A stretch of DNA of 64,000 nucleotides from an uncultured Collinsella sp. GTDB taxonomy: Bacteria > Actinomycetota > Coriobacteriia > Coriobacteriales > Coriobacteriaceae. Below, piece by piece: positions 48,797-57,134 of this stretch. Each line of letters opens with the position of its first letter. Position 1 is the first letter of the stretch. The stretch is taken from the NCBI GenBank assembly GCA_905209765.1, contig CAJLUE010000004.1, positions 1 through 64,000 of the forward strand. Reading direction: 5' to 3'. The notes under the pieces are model-generated. The model made no database searches and was not told the origin of the DNA. It was given only the letters and a program-made list of their open reading frames with translations. The position numbers and the translations under genes are program-made.

Positions 48797-48958
48797 CCCC
48801 ATCTCTGGCAGGAAATTCAACACCTCCGAGTGTACTCTCCCGCCCTTGTGACAAAACCCCAAGCGGCAAACGGCAACTTTACCAGCCCTAGCGGCAGGTG
48901 GCATACTGGAGAGAGCCTGTACGATTTTGCGATCAACCCAGCAAGGAGCAAATCGACC
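48797..48958. promoter_or_regulatory. Divergent amidohydrolase / M20 promoter region
   Basis: On the plus strand an extended -10-like TGGCATACT (about 48898-48906) lies downstream of TTTACC at about 18 nt spacing, and about 50 nt before the M20 ATG. No palindrome was recognised. Confidence 0.4.
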
Positions 48959-50422
48959 ATGACGAAGACCAAGGCACAGCAAATTATGGCGGCAACCGAG
49001 GTTCGCGCGGCAGACGACGTCACCGCGGCCATCCGAGATATCGCCGCCGAGTTTGAACCCTACATCATCAAGCAGCGCCGGCACTTCCATAAGCACCCGG
49101 AGCTGAGCCTTGCCGAGGAGCGCACGACTTCCGACATCGCCAACCAGCTCGACGCCATGAATATCCCCTACGAGCGTCCGCTCAAGACGGGCCTGGTGGC
49201 GACGCTTCGCGGTACCGCGCCCGATGCCTACCGCGAGGACGGCACGCCGCGCCGCCGCATCCTGCTGCGCGCCGACATCGACGCCCTGCCCGTTACCGAG
49301 CAGACCGGCGAGGAGTTTGCCAGCGTCAACGAGGGCTGCATGCACGCCTGCGGCCACGACTGCCACATCGCCATGATGCTCGGCACGCTGCAGATCCTGC
49401 GCCATATGACCGACGACATCCACGGCGAGGTCCGCATCGTCTTCCAGCCCAGCGAGGAAAACGGCCAGGGCGCCAAGCTCATGATCGGCACGGGCGTGCT
49501 CGACGGCGTCGATGGTGCCTACGCCGCGCATATCTGGAGCGAAGTCGACGCCGGCACCGTGAGCTGTGAGCCCGGCCCGCGCATGGCAAACACCGACTGG
49601 TTCCGCATCGATGTCCGCGGCACCTCGTGCCATGGCGCCATGCCCCAGCGCGGCCACGACGCCGTTATGGTGGCTGCCGAGATCGTCAACGCCCTGCAGA
49701 CCATCGTCTCGCGCGAGATCAGCCCCTACGAGCCGGCTGTCATCACCGTCGGCGAGCTGCACGGCGGCACCGCGCGCAACGTTATCGCCGGCACGGCCTA
49801 CCTCGCCGGCACGGTGCGCACCTATGGCGACAAGACGCACGAGGAAATGCCCGAGCTTATGCGCCGCATCGTGGAGCACACCGCGGCAGCCCTGGGCGCA
49901 GAGGCCGAACTTACCGACTACACCATCGCCAACTACAAGGTCGAAAACGACGTCGCCTCGAGCGAGCGTTGTCGTCAGGCCGTGGTCAAGTGCTTGGGCC
50001 CCGCGGGCGAAGGCCATTATCGCGGCACGCTTTCGGGCGAGGACTTCTCGGAGTACCTGCGCCGCGTGCCGGGCGTGCTCGCCTTTGTTGGCACGCGCAA
50101 CCCCCAGATTGGCGCCACGTACGCCCAACATTCTTGCTTCTATAAGATCGACGAGAGCGTGCTCGCCAAGGGCTCCATGGTAGCCGCTCAGTATGCCATC
50201 GACTTTTTGGCCGAGCCCACGCAAGAGGAGCTCGACGGCCCCACGATCGCCGCGGTTGCCGAGACCAACCCCGACTTGGCCGCCAAGCTGCGCTCTGCCA
50301 AGGCCACGGCCGCTGAGGCGCGCGACGCCATGCACGATGCTCGCACCGCCCGCCATGCTGCAATCAAGGGCATCCACGATGCGCGGGCTGCCGCTCGCCA
50401 CGAGGAAAAGCGCGACGAGTAG
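48959..50422 (+). CDS. M20 family amidohydrolase / peptidase (M20D)
   Basis: The product has 487 residues. The catalytic domain has the N-acyl-amino-acid amidohydrolase signature: RRHFHKHPELSLAEERT, RADIDALPVTEQTG, NEGCMHACGHDCHIAMMLG with the metal ligands, FQPSEENGQGA, and a C-terminal SGEDFSEY. Likely substrates are N-acyl or hippurate-like amides. The last 60 residues or so (about 429-487) form an Ala/Arg/Asp-rich helical tail beyond the normal family end. The ATG at 48959 has AAGGAG 10 nt upstream; the longer frame is antisense shadow. Confidence 0.9.
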   Translation: MTKTKAQQIMAATEVRAADDVTAAIRDIAAEFEPYIIKQRRHFHKHPELSLAEERTTSDIANQLDAMNIPYERPLKTGLVATLRGTAPDAYREDGTPRRRILLRADIDALPVTEQTGEEFASVNEGCMHACGHDCHIAMMLGTLQILRHMTDDIHGEVRIVFQPSEENGQGAKLMIGTGVLDGVDGAYAAHIWSEVDAGTVSCEPGPRMANTDWFRIDVRGTSCHGAMPQRGHDAVMVAAEIVNALQTIVSREISPYEPAVITVGELHGGTARNVIAGTAYLAGTVRTYGDKTHEEMPELMRRIVEHTAAALGAEAELTDYTIANYKVENDVASSERCRQAVVKCLGPAGEGHYRGTLSGEDFSEYLRRVPGVLAFVGTRNPQIGATYAQHSCFYKIDESVLAKGSMVAAQYAIDFLAEPTQEELDGPTIAAVAETNPDLAAKLRSAKATAAEARDAMHDARTARHAAIKGIHDARAAARHEEKRDE

Positions 50423-50458
50423 CCGTCACGCCCATCCATAACAGCCTGGCTAAAGCAA

Positions 50459-50495
50459 AGCGGGGGCGGACGTTATCTCAACGTTCGCCCCCGCT
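50459..50495. terminator. Bidirectional terminator between M20 and DUF2752 genes
   Basis: Sixteen bases (50459-50474) pair with 50480-50495 with one G-U pair and a 5-nt loop. The minus strand continues TTTGCTTT. The plus strand has only a short T-rich stretch further on. Confidence 0.75.
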
Positions 50496-50528
50496 TATGT
50501 GTCGACCGTTTTTCTAGCGCGTCCTCCG

Positions 50529-51005
50529 TCACGCCAGGTAAGAGCGAAGGATGGTGAGCCAGCGTGGGGGTTCGAGGTGGATGATATCGTCGGGAACTCC
50601 GGCGGGCGCATAGCCGCCAAAGAGCAGACCGGCATCTGCCGGATTGACGAGGCGCACGATCCATACGACGACGACCAGCACGCACAACACGGTGACCGCA
50701 ATGTCGATACCACGCTTTAGCTTGCTCGATGCCACCTCCTCGCGCACGAACGCGAGCACAAACGCAATCGGCACCACCCAAAACAGCGGATGGTAGGCAA
50801 AGGCAGCCGCATAATCGAGGCGCAGCGCCGCCAGCCACGCCCTCGTCATGCCGCATCCCGGACAAGGAATGCCCGTCATCAATCGAAAAATGCAGCCAAT
50901 GTCGAGCAGGTAGAGCGCGAGCCAGGCGACAAAGAGCGCGCCGGTGCAAAAAAGGGCGCGGCGAAGGAGCTCTGCCGTGCCCCTATGTCCCTGGAAGCTG
51001 TTCAC
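50529..51005 (-). CDS. DUF2752 membrane protein
   Basis: The 158-residue product has three hydrophobic segments. The hallmark GIPCPGCGMTRAWLAAL lies after the first helix and FAYHPLFWVVPIAF follows, both diagnostic of DUF2752. The function is unknown. A GTG start (51003-51005) with AAGGG, 13 nt after the upstream stop codon, is preferred to an ATG that would overlap the previous gene by 47 nt. It lies directly downstream of the DUF4234 gene and is probably co-transcribed. Confidence 0.8.
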   Translation of the reverse strand: MNSFQGHRGTAELLRRALFCTGALFVAWLALYLLDIGCIFRLMTGIPCPGCGMTRAWLAALRLDYAAAFAYHPLFWVVPIAFVLAFVREEVASSKLKRGIDIAVTVLCVLVVVVWIVRLVNPADAGLLFGGYAPAGVPDDIIHLEPPRWLTILRSYLA

Positions 51006-51018
51006 GCCGCCCTTATTG

Positions 51019-51627
51019 TTAGGCACGAGCGCCAAGGCGAGTGTTGTAAGCCGTTGCCATGGCATTGGTATTATTGATGACGATGTTCATAGCGAAGATG
51101 GGACCAAGGCCGCACAGGAGCGCGCCGAAGATCTGCCACAGAAGAACGGTGGTGCCGTTTTCCTGGAACACCAGGCCGTAGCGAGGAGCGTTGGCCTGCA
51201 GGCGGTTGCCAATCTTGTAATACCAGTAGTACGCGTAGAAGCCGCAGGTCACAAACGATAGAAGGATGAATTCCGCCAGACCCGGCGTGTAATCGCCGTC
51301 ATCCTGACACAACGTGTTGACGTCGCGTGCCAAGCAATACAGGAAGTAGAACGAATAGATACCGCAGGTCACAAGAGAGAGCAGCAGCCAGCCGATCAGG
51401 CTGCGGTCAGCCTTAATGGGGTCATAGCCCATCGGAGCGGATGCGGACTGTTGGGCGTATTGACCGGTGTACTGCTGCTGAGGCTGGGGCGCGGGCTGAA
51501 TAGCCTGGGCCGGAGCAGGCTGGGGCTGCGGGGCCGCAGCGGCAGAAGCGGCACCAACGGCGGATCCGCAAACAGGGCAGAATTTGGCATCATCCGAAAT
51601 GGGAGAACCACAAGTGGGACAGAACAT
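51019..51627 (-). CDS. Zinc-ribbon and DUF4234 membrane protein
   Basis: The 202-residue protein starts with a zinc ribbon (MFCPTCG, then AKFCPVCG, two CxxC pairs). A Pro/Gln/Ala linker (about 25-65) precedes four hydrophobic segments with the repeated DUF4234 pattern LLLSLVTCGIYSFYFLY and ILLSFVTCGFYAYYWYY. The function is unknown. The ATG at 51625-51627 has AAGGAG. It shares the ribbon-plus-linker-plus-membrane design with the next gene upstream. Confidence 0.87.
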   Translation of the reverse strand: MFCPTCGSPISDDAKFCPVCGSAVGAASAAAAPQPQPAPAQAIQPAPQPQQQYTGQYAQQSASAPMGYDPIKADRSLIGWLLLSLVTCGIYSFYFLYCLARDVNTLCQDDGDYTPGLAEFILLSFVTCGFYAYYWYYKIGNRLQANAPRYGLVFQENGTTVLLWQIFGALLCGLGPIFAMNIVINNTNAMATAYNTRLGARA

Positions 51628-51779
51628 GAGCCTCTCCTTTTCCTAAGGCGTCGCACGCCTTCAAACCTTACACGTCTACGTTCTCAACAATAGCCGCGAC
51701 GTTGTTGCGCAACATTGACCAATTTCCGAGAAATTTTGCTGCAACCGTTTTCCCAGGCATTTTCTTGCTTTCGCAGTAG

Positions 51780-51814
51780 AAAAAGGCACCCCGGGCTCAG
51801 TTGCCCAGGGCGCC
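51780..51814 (-). terminator. Terminator of the DUF4013-like gene
   Basis: A 12-nt arm (51785-51796) pairs with 51803-51814 with two mismatches, followed on the minus strand by TTTTTC. It lies 8 nt after the stop codon. The remainder of the 51628-51822 gap shows nothing else. Confidence 0.8.
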
Positions 51815-51822
51815 TCGACCGG

Positions 51823-53136
51823 CTATTCGGTTTGATTGTTTTCGGCAGCAGGATTATCGCCCGGCTCATCCGCCGGCGTGGCAACGGCATCCCAATCGGG
51901 CTCCGCAGGCGTCGCCTCGGACGCCGGTGCGGGGACAGGAGCAGGTGCCGGGGCAGGGGCAGGCGCGGGTGCCGGGGCAGGTGCAGGCGCGGGCGCCGGG
52001 GCAGGCGCAGCACCAGTGGCTGCCGTGGGATTGAATCCCGCAGGAGCAGGCTTCTTCTCACCCGGGAGCACAAAAGTCAAAACGTCGTCCTTGTCCTCAT
52101 CGGCCCATTCGCTTGCATAACGTGCAGCCCAATAGCCAACGGCACGGTGCTTGAGCATCTTGCCAAAGACCGTAAGGAACACCGTGACGAATGCAATCAG
52201 CACCAGGAACAATACGAGCGTGACACCACCGGCGGTAACAATCGCCTCGATACCCGTGGGGCGATAGTAATAGCCGTACGCGCCAATTCCGGCGATGGCA
52301 CCAAAGACAGCTGTCAAGATCCACGTAATGGCGTTGGAAACCAGGCCCGTCAAAAACTCGGGAAGGAACGAAGCACAGAACAGCTTGGTCTTGTTGTGCT
52401 TAAAGGCCGCCCAGACCTTATCGAGCGAAAACGCGCTCTCGACGCGCCCGGTCACCGCAAAGTGCATCACGGCAATGTCGGCGAACATCTTAAAGAAGAC
52501 ACCCAGAATCGCCGAGGCAATTAGCGCCAGGACAAGCAGGCCAAGCGAGCCAAACAGCGCAGCCTCGAGCGCATAAGAGCCGTAATAAGAATACGAGCCC
52601 GCGGCGCCAATTACCACGCCCTCCGCCAGCGAAAGCACTACACCGATAATGGGAATGGCAGCGATAACCTCGAGCACGACCGAAATAACGCTCGAAAAGA
52701 TTCCGAGACCAAACGACGTGGAACGCATCAACGGACGACCCATGCCGTCATCGATCTTAAGCGACAGGTCGCGACCCCACTCGATGCCAAAGCCCGAACC
52801 GCACACGCTCGCCACGTAGGCAGCCAAAAAGCCGATGGCAGCCGCAATACCGCCGATAACGGGGATGAACAGCACGAGTACCGACACGACACAGATAAGC
52901 GCCGGCAAAAAGGCAATCTGGCACACGCGCTGCAGCACGCCCGGAGTCTTGGTCATATCCTCAAACGCCTGAGCCGTGCAGCCCTTGGACGCGTTCGCGA
53001 CAGGTTGAGGAACAAACTGCTGAGGCTGAGGCTGACCCTGAGGGGCGGAAGCTGCAGCACCGGCATTGGGGGCACCACACACGCCGCAGAACTTGTCGTT
53101 ATCGCCCATGGGGGCGCCACACTGCGAACAGAACAT
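51823..53136 (-). CDS. Zinc-ribbon DUF4013-like polytopic membrane protein with Pro-Ala tail
   Basis: The product has 437 residues. A zinc ribbon (MFCSQCG, KFCGVCG) and a Pro/Gln linker precede about six membrane segments in the DUF4013 layout (paired Gly-rich helices, FADIAVMHFAVTG). The C-terminal cytoplasmic tail has about a dozen consecutive Pro-Ala dipeptides and then an acidic end. The DNA under the repeat is a short GC-rich tandem array, prone to length change. The function is unknown. The ATG at 53134-53136 follows GAAGGG. Confidence 0.8.
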   Translation of the reverse strand: MFCSQCGAPMGDNDKFCGVCGAPNAGAAASAPQGQPQPQQFVPQPVANASKGCTAQAFEDMTKTPGVLQRVCQIAFLPALICVVSVLVLFIPVIGGIAAAIGFLAAYVASVCGSGFGIEWGRDLSLKIDDGMGRPLMRSTSFGLGIFSSVISVVLEVIAAIPIIGVVLSLAEGVVIGAAGSYSYYGSYALEAALFGSLGLLVLALIASAILGVFFKMFADIAVMHFAVTGRVESAFSLDKVWAAFKHNKTKLFCASFLPEFLTGLVSNAITWILTAVFGAIAGIGAYGYYYRPTGIEAIVTAGGVTLVLFLVLIAFVTVFLTVFGKMLKHRAVGYWAARYASEWADEDKDDVLTFVLPGEKKPAPAGFNPTAATGAAPAPAPAPAPAPAPAPAPAPAPAPVPAPASEATPAEPDWDAVATPADEPGDNPAAENNQTE

Positions 53137-53286
53137 CGAAATCATCCCTTCGTATCTAGAGCGAATCACCTGGATCGCAAACGGTGTCTTTGGCATCATT
53201 ATCGCCCAATGTGAGGACAAATACCCCAAGATGACCGATTTGCAACGCAGGTGGCTTTATTCAATGATTCGAAGGGTACGCCCGGG

Positions 53287-54309
53287 CTAGTTCGTGCCGC
53301 GGAAGCCCTTGCCGACGATTTCGGAGCTATCGACGATGGTGATGAAGGCGCCAGGGTCAATCTCGCGGGTATAGCGGCGCAGTTGCACTGCCTCGCGACG
53401 GCTCAGCACGCTCATGATCACCGTGACGCACTTGCCCGAGAAGGCGCCATAGCCACGGCTAATCGTTGCCGTGCGGTTGAGATGCTTGACGATAAACTCC
53501 TCGACCTTAAGGGGCTCGGAGCAAATGATCGTGCAGACCTTACGCAGGTGAATGCTCTCGATAGCCTTGTCGACCACAAGCGTCTTGGCAAACAGGCCGA
53601 GCACGCAGTACAGACCGACGCGCGGGCCATACAGGAAAGCCGCGATGGTCACGATGCCGATATCGACCAGCAACAGGGCACGGCCGATCTCGAGCGTCGT
53701 GCGGCGCTTGAGGATCATGGCAAGGATGTCGGTGCCGCCCGTCGAGGCGCCAATGTCAAAGACAATGGCACTGCCCAGCGCCGGCAAGATGACGGCAAAA
53801 CACAGGTCGAGCCACATATCGCCCGTCATCGAAACATCCGACGGAATGAAGAGCTCAAACAGCGAGACGTAGGCCGAAAGCGCAAACGAGGCGAAGACGC
53901 TCCACAGGATTGCCTTGCGTTCCAAAAAGATAAAGCCCAAGACGACGAGAACCGCGTTGATAATCCACATAAAGACACCGACGGGCAGGGTCGGGAACAG
54001 CGTGGACAGAATGACCGACACGCCCGAGGTGCCGCCGAAGGCAAAGTGATTGGGGGTTTTAAAGGCCACGATGGCGAACGCCGTGAGGATCAGGCCCAGA
54101 TTGAGCTCGGCAAAAAAGCGCGGAAAGCCTGGCTCCTGGCTGCGCTTGCGGCCGGCGCGCTCGCCGCGCTCGATATCGGTGCGATCGACCACGCGCTCCA
54201 TCGGCACCACGGGAGGACGATGTAGCTCCTCGGCAGCTCGCGATGCCGCCTCTGCCGCGGCGGCCTCAATCGCCCATGCCTTGCTTTCTGTTTCGCGCTC
54301 GTCAGCCAT
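53287..54309 (-). CDS. YitT family membrane protein (DUF161 + DUF2179)
   Basis: The product has 340 residues. A charged cytoplasmic N-terminus (about 1-65) precedes five or six helices (NLGLILTAFAIVAF, GGTSGVSVIL, GSAIVFDIGASTGGTDILAMI). A soluble C-terminal DUF2179 domain (VCTIICSEPLKVEEFIVKHL, then FITIVDSSEIVGKGF) completes the YitT pattern. No transported substrate is established. The ATG has GAGGGG. The long N-terminal extension is atypical. It is monocistronic. Confidence 0.9.
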   Translation of the reverse strand: MADERETESKAWAIEAAAAEAASRAAEELHRPPVVPMERVVDRTDIERGERAGRKRSQEPGFPRFFAELNLGLILTAFAIVAFKTPNHFAFGGTSGVSVILSTLFPTLPVGVFMWIINAVLVVLGFIFLERKAILWSVFASFALSAYVSLFELFIPSDVSMTGDMWLDLCFAVILPALGSAIVFDIGASTGGTDILAMILKRRTTLEIGRALLLVDIGIVTIAAFLYGPRVGLYCVLGLFAKTLVVDKAIESIHLRKVCTIICSEPLKVEEFIVKHLNRTATISRGYGAFSGKCVTVIMSVLSRREAVQLRRYTREIDPGAFITIVDSSEIVGKGFRGTN

Positions 54310-54425
54310 TACGGCAACCCCTCGTTAACAATTTGGAAACAATGCGCCCATTAGGGTAACGCGGAACGCGACGATTGCAACCCCTAGTTAGACGAGTGGT
54401 ATGCCTACATCGGGGGCATACAAAT

Positions 54426-54463
54426 AACGGCCGGCCGCACATACATCCGTGCGACCGGCCGTT
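54426..54463 (-). terminator. Hairpin downstream of asp23
   Basis: AACGGCCGGCCGCAC pairs with GTGCGACCGGCCGTT with one unpaired or mismatched base and an 8-nt loop. On the minus strand TATTTG follows. It sits just beyond a repeat stem-loop (54467-54517). Confidence 0.65.
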
Positions 54464-54466
54464 TGA

Positions 54467-54517
54467 CGTTTTCGCAGATAAAATCTGCCAAAATAAACAT
54501 CCCTTTTTGGTAGGTTA
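54467..54517 (-). repeat. AACCTGCCAAAA stem-loop repeat, copy 2 (asp23 3' end)
   Basis: This is a diverged copy (two stem mismatches; loop AGGGATG). It includes the asp23 stop codon and ends in TTTTATCTGCGAAAACG on the minus strand, like copy 1. Confidence 0.8.
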
Positions 54518-55030
54518 CTCGTGCTGGTTGGTGCGGTGCTCGTACTCCTCGGGGGTGATAACATCCTCGATGCGCAGGTTGACGCCTGCCACCTCAAGGC
54601 CGGTCATCGCAGCCAGACGCTCGGTCACGCGCGCCTTAACGTCGTCGAAAATCGCGGGCGCATAGGCGCCGTACTCGATAATGACGGAAATGTTAACGAC
54701 CACGCGGTTGTCATCGGTGACCTCGACTGTCACGCCCTTGGTCAGATTCTCGGCACCAAACTGCTCCTGCACAAAGTGCATGAGGTTGCCCTTCATGCCC
54801 AGGACGTGCGGTACCTCGCGGGTGGCCATGGCGACGATCTTCTCGATCACACCGTTGGAATAGGTCAGCGAGTCCTCGGACTCGTCCGCTTCCTCGTCGT
54901 CCTCATCAGCATCGGACTCGGCCTCGACGAGCGCCTCATCCTCGAGCGTCACATCCTCGGCCTCGGCGGTGACGGTCTCGTCTGCCTCGAGCTCGGTATC
55001 GGCTACATCGACCTTCGTATTAAAAGCCAT
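54515..55030 (-). CDS. Asp23/Gls24 family envelope stress protein
   Basis: The product has 171 residues. A strongly acidic, disordered N-terminus (about 1-52) precedes the Asp23 domain (GVIEKIVAMATREVPHV, then VVVNISVIIEYGAYAPAI). In Staphylococcus Asp23 is an abundant membrane-associated stress protein anchored by AmaP. Here it lies downstream of a DUF2273 gene and an amaP-like gene, the conserved trio. The ATG has AAGGAGG. A repeat stem-loop overlaps its stop. Confidence 0.92.
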   Translation of the reverse strand: MAFNTKVDVADTELEADETVTAEAEDVTLEDEALVEAESDADEDDEEADESEDSLTYSNGVIEKIVAMATREVPHVLGMKGNLMHFVQEQFGAENLTKGVTVEVTDDNRVVVNISVIIEYGAYAPAIFDDVKARVTERLAAMTGLEVAGVNLRIEDVITPEEYEHRTNQHE

Positions 55031-55074
55031 GGTTCCTCCTTATGCCTGCCGCGGATGCGACAGTCGAATACATA

Positions 55075-55452
55075 TTAGCGACCGCTAAACAGACGACCGA
55101 AGAAGTTGACGATCCCGTTCTCGCCGTCACGAATCTGGCCAATCACTGCGCCGATCAGCACGAAGAATGCAATGACGAGCGTGTCCCACAGGCCCAACGT
55201 GAGCACCAACACGGCGAGCACAAAACCAGCGACGGCTCCGAGCGTGGTATTGGGATGACGGACGGCATAGCTCCAGATAGCCGCCCCCGTACCCTTGATG
55301 AGACCCATAGCCTCGTCAAAATCCGCGGCTGCTGCGTCTTGCAACTCGGTTGCCTCTGCTTTGGAATCAACAGGTTCGCTCGCCGGCGTGGCGCTCTGGT
55401 CAATCGTCAGGCGCGGCGTACGAGCGGTCTTATCTTGATTGGTATCACTCAC
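55075..55452 (-). CDS. DUF2273 small membrane protein
   Basis: The 125-residue product has a hydrophilic N-half and then two adjacent hydrophobic segments (TTLGAVAGFVLAVLVLTLGL and LVIAFFVLIGAVIG), ending IRDGENGIVNFFGRLF. DUF2273 genes accompany asp23 and amaP. The GTG start (55450-55452) overlaps the amaP stop and has GGAGG upstream. A longer frame covering amaP is a shadow. Confidence 0.85.
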   Translation of the reverse strand: MSDTNQDKTARTPRLTIDQSATPASEPVDSKAEATELQDAAAADFDEAMGLIKGTGAAIWSYAVRHPNTTLGAVAGFVLAVLVLTLGLWDTLVIAFFVLIGAVIGQIRDGENGIVNFFGRLFSGR

Positions 55453-55990
55453 CGGAAACCTCCACGGTCTGGACGGTAGTCTTGGACGGCAAAAAACGGA
55501 CGCGCGTGGTCGTACCCGGCGTGCCGAGCATGGTGTCGCAAGCTTCCTCGATGCGCTGCTGCATCGCGGTAGCCAGAGATGCCACGTCCTTATCGTCAAG
55601 CGCGATAGCCTCGACCTTAAATCGGACGTGCGAATCGTCGGGGCCTTGGACGCGGGCCTCGACATGCTCGACCATCACGCGGTCGTCGCGCTCGGCAGCA
55701 GCCCTGGCACACGAAGAAAGCGCCGCAAGGGTAACCTCGATATTGCGCTCCCCCGCCGGATGCACGCAGGACGGCTCGCGACGAGCAAACATCAGGCGGA
55801 AAAAGCTTACCAGCACGCCGATCGCCACAACTCCGCCGCATGCCGTCACGACAATGCGCGGCATGGGGTCGCGCATCAGCAGCATAAAGCGATACGTATA
55901 CGGCCCCCAAAACTGGCAGACAAGCGTACCCAGCGCCACGATGGCGGCGGCAAGATACACAATCGCTAGGGCTCGTTTGAGTACGCGCAC
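55445..55990 (-). CDS. amaP: Alkaline shock response membrane anchor protein AmaP-like
   Basis: The 181-residue product has two N-terminal membrane segments (IVYLAAAIVALGTLVCQF and IVVTACGGVVAIGVLVSFF) and a soluble C-half with an Asp23-like fold (VEARVQGPDDSHVRFKVEA). It is expected to anchor Asp23-family proteins at the membrane. The start is GTG (55988-55990) with GAAGGGAG. It is the first gene of amaP-DUF2273-asp23. Confidence 0.85.
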   Translation of the reverse strand: MRVLKRALAIVYLAAAIVALGTLVCQFWGPYTYRFMLLMRDPMPRIVVTACGGVVAIGVLVSFFRLMFARREPSCVHPAGERNIEVTLAALSSCARAAAERDDRVMVEHVEARVQGPDDSHVRFKVEAIALDDKDVASLATAMQQRIEEACDTMLGTPGTTTRVRFLPSKTTVQTVEVSGE

Positions 55991-56045
55991 GCGGCGCTCC
56001 CTTCAAATCTCGGCTCTCGAAATGCAAAACGGTTCGCATCATTAT

Positions 56046-56087
56046 AAAAGAGCCGGGTCCGGTGCTCTACGCACGCGGATCCGGCTC
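56046..56087 (-). terminator. Intrinsic terminator of yebC
   Basis: GAGCCGGGTCCG (56050-56061) pairs with CGGATCCGGCTC (56076-56087) with one mismatch, followed on the minus strand by TTTTATAATG. It lies about 70 nt after the yebC stop. Confidence 0.75.
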
Positions 56088-56156
56088 ATCTATTCCACGA
56101 GGCTTGCATGCTCGCTTCATTATGCCCAGATATGCACGGCTTAACCCGTGCGGGCG

Positions 56157-56963
56157 CTACTCCTCCTCGAGGGCAGCGATGACCTCGTCGGTCATGTCCA
56201 TGGTGCTGTAGACGTCCTGGACGTCGTCGAGCTCCTCAAGACGGTCGATGAGGCGCTGAACCTTCTTGGCGTCGGCACCGGAGACCTCGGTCGGAGTGGT
56301 CGGGACCATGGTGGTCTCGGAGCCCTTGACCTGGACGCCCTGCTCCTCGAGTGCCTTGGAGACAGCCATGACGTCGTTGGCAGCGGTCCAGACGATCCAC
56401 TCCTCGCCGGCGTCCTCGTAGTCCTCACCACCGGCCTCGGCGATCGCCATCATGAACTCATCCTCGTCACCGGCAGCACCGTTGGCGATCATGGTCTCCT
56501 TCTTGGCGTTCTCGTCCAGGATCTCCTTGGCGACGACGATCTGGCCCTTGCGCTCAAACTGGAAGGCGACGGAGCCCGAGGTGCCCAGGTTGCCACCAGC
56601 GTGGGAGAAGGCGGAACGGACGTCGGCGGCAGTGCGGTTGCGGTTGTCGGTCAGGCAGTCGACGTAGACGGCAACACCGGCGGGACCGTAGCCCTCGTAC
56701 ACGATGTTCTCGTAGACGGCGGCGTCGGCACCCGAACCAAAGGCCTTATCGATAGCGGACTTGATCTTGTCCTTAGGCATGGACTGAGCCTTAGCCTTGG
56801 CAACGGCAGCGGCGAGGCTGGCGTTGTTCTCGGGCAGCGGGTCGCCGCCGAGACGGGCAGCAACGGTGATGTTGCGGCTGAGCTTGGAGAAGAGGGCGGA
56901 ACGCTTGGCGTCCTGCGCGCCCTTACGATGCTTGGTTGTGGCCCACTTAGAGTGTCCGGACAT
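56157..56963 (-). CDS. yebC: YebC/PmpR family protein
   Basis: The 268-residue protein opens with the invariant MSGHSKWATTKHRKGAQDAKR. It has the family motifs ARLGGDPLPENN, YEGYGPAGVAV, DNRNRTAADVRSAF and GNLGTSGSVAFQF. Members act as DNA-binding regulators or, in YebC2 forms, as translation factors relieving stalls at proline stretches; sequence alone does not decide. The window encodes Pro-rich tails (ClpC, the DUF4013-like protein), so the latter is conceivable. An acidic insert (GAAGDEDEF) lies mid-protein. The ATG has AGGAG. Confidence 0.95.
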   Translation of the reverse strand: MSGHSKWATTKHRKGAQDAKRSALFSKLSRNITVAARLGGDPLPENNASLAAAVAKAKAQSMPKDKIKSAIDKAFGSGADAAVYENIVYEGYGPAGVAVYVDCLTDNRNRTAADVRSAFSHAGGNLGTSGSVAFQFERKGQIVVAKEILDENAKKETMIANGAAGDEDEFMMAIAEAGGEDYEDAGEEWIVWTAANDVMAVSKALEEQGVQVKGSETTMVPTTPTEVSGADAKKVQRLIDRLEELDDVQDVYSTMDMTDEVIAALEEE

Positions 56964-57094
56964 ACGTGTCTCCTATCGGTTTCGACCTAAAGCCCAGCGC
57001 GAATGCTCGGGCAATATAAACAAACGTCGTTATGATATACCTACCGGCCTGCAAGATAAACCCCAAAATGAAGGCGTCGTGATGATGCAGCCCC

Positions 57095-57127
57095 TTGGCA
57101 CAAAGCAGCCTGACCCCAATGCGCCAA
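57095..57127 (-). repeat. Stem-loop repeat, GGGGGACAGG-core family, copy 3 (diverged)
   Basis: TTGGCACA (57095-57102) pairs with TGCGCCAA (57120-57127). The loop reads TTGGGGTCAGGCTGCTT on the minus strand, resembling GGGGGACAGGCACCTT of the 59423 copy. It lies 7 nt after the stop codon of the DUF6020 gene. Confidence 0.55.
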
Positions 57128-57134
57128 TCTTTGG

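Noticed and set aside
48797..50401. Upstream extension of the amidohydrolase frame (1082 codons in total)
   Set aside because: The extra part is antisense to the M20 peptidase, which carries intact catalytic motifs.
51930..52015. Short tandem GC-rich repeat, considered as a CRISPR-like or regulatory array
   Set aside because: It encodes the Pro-Ala tail in frame; units are a few bases and without spacers.
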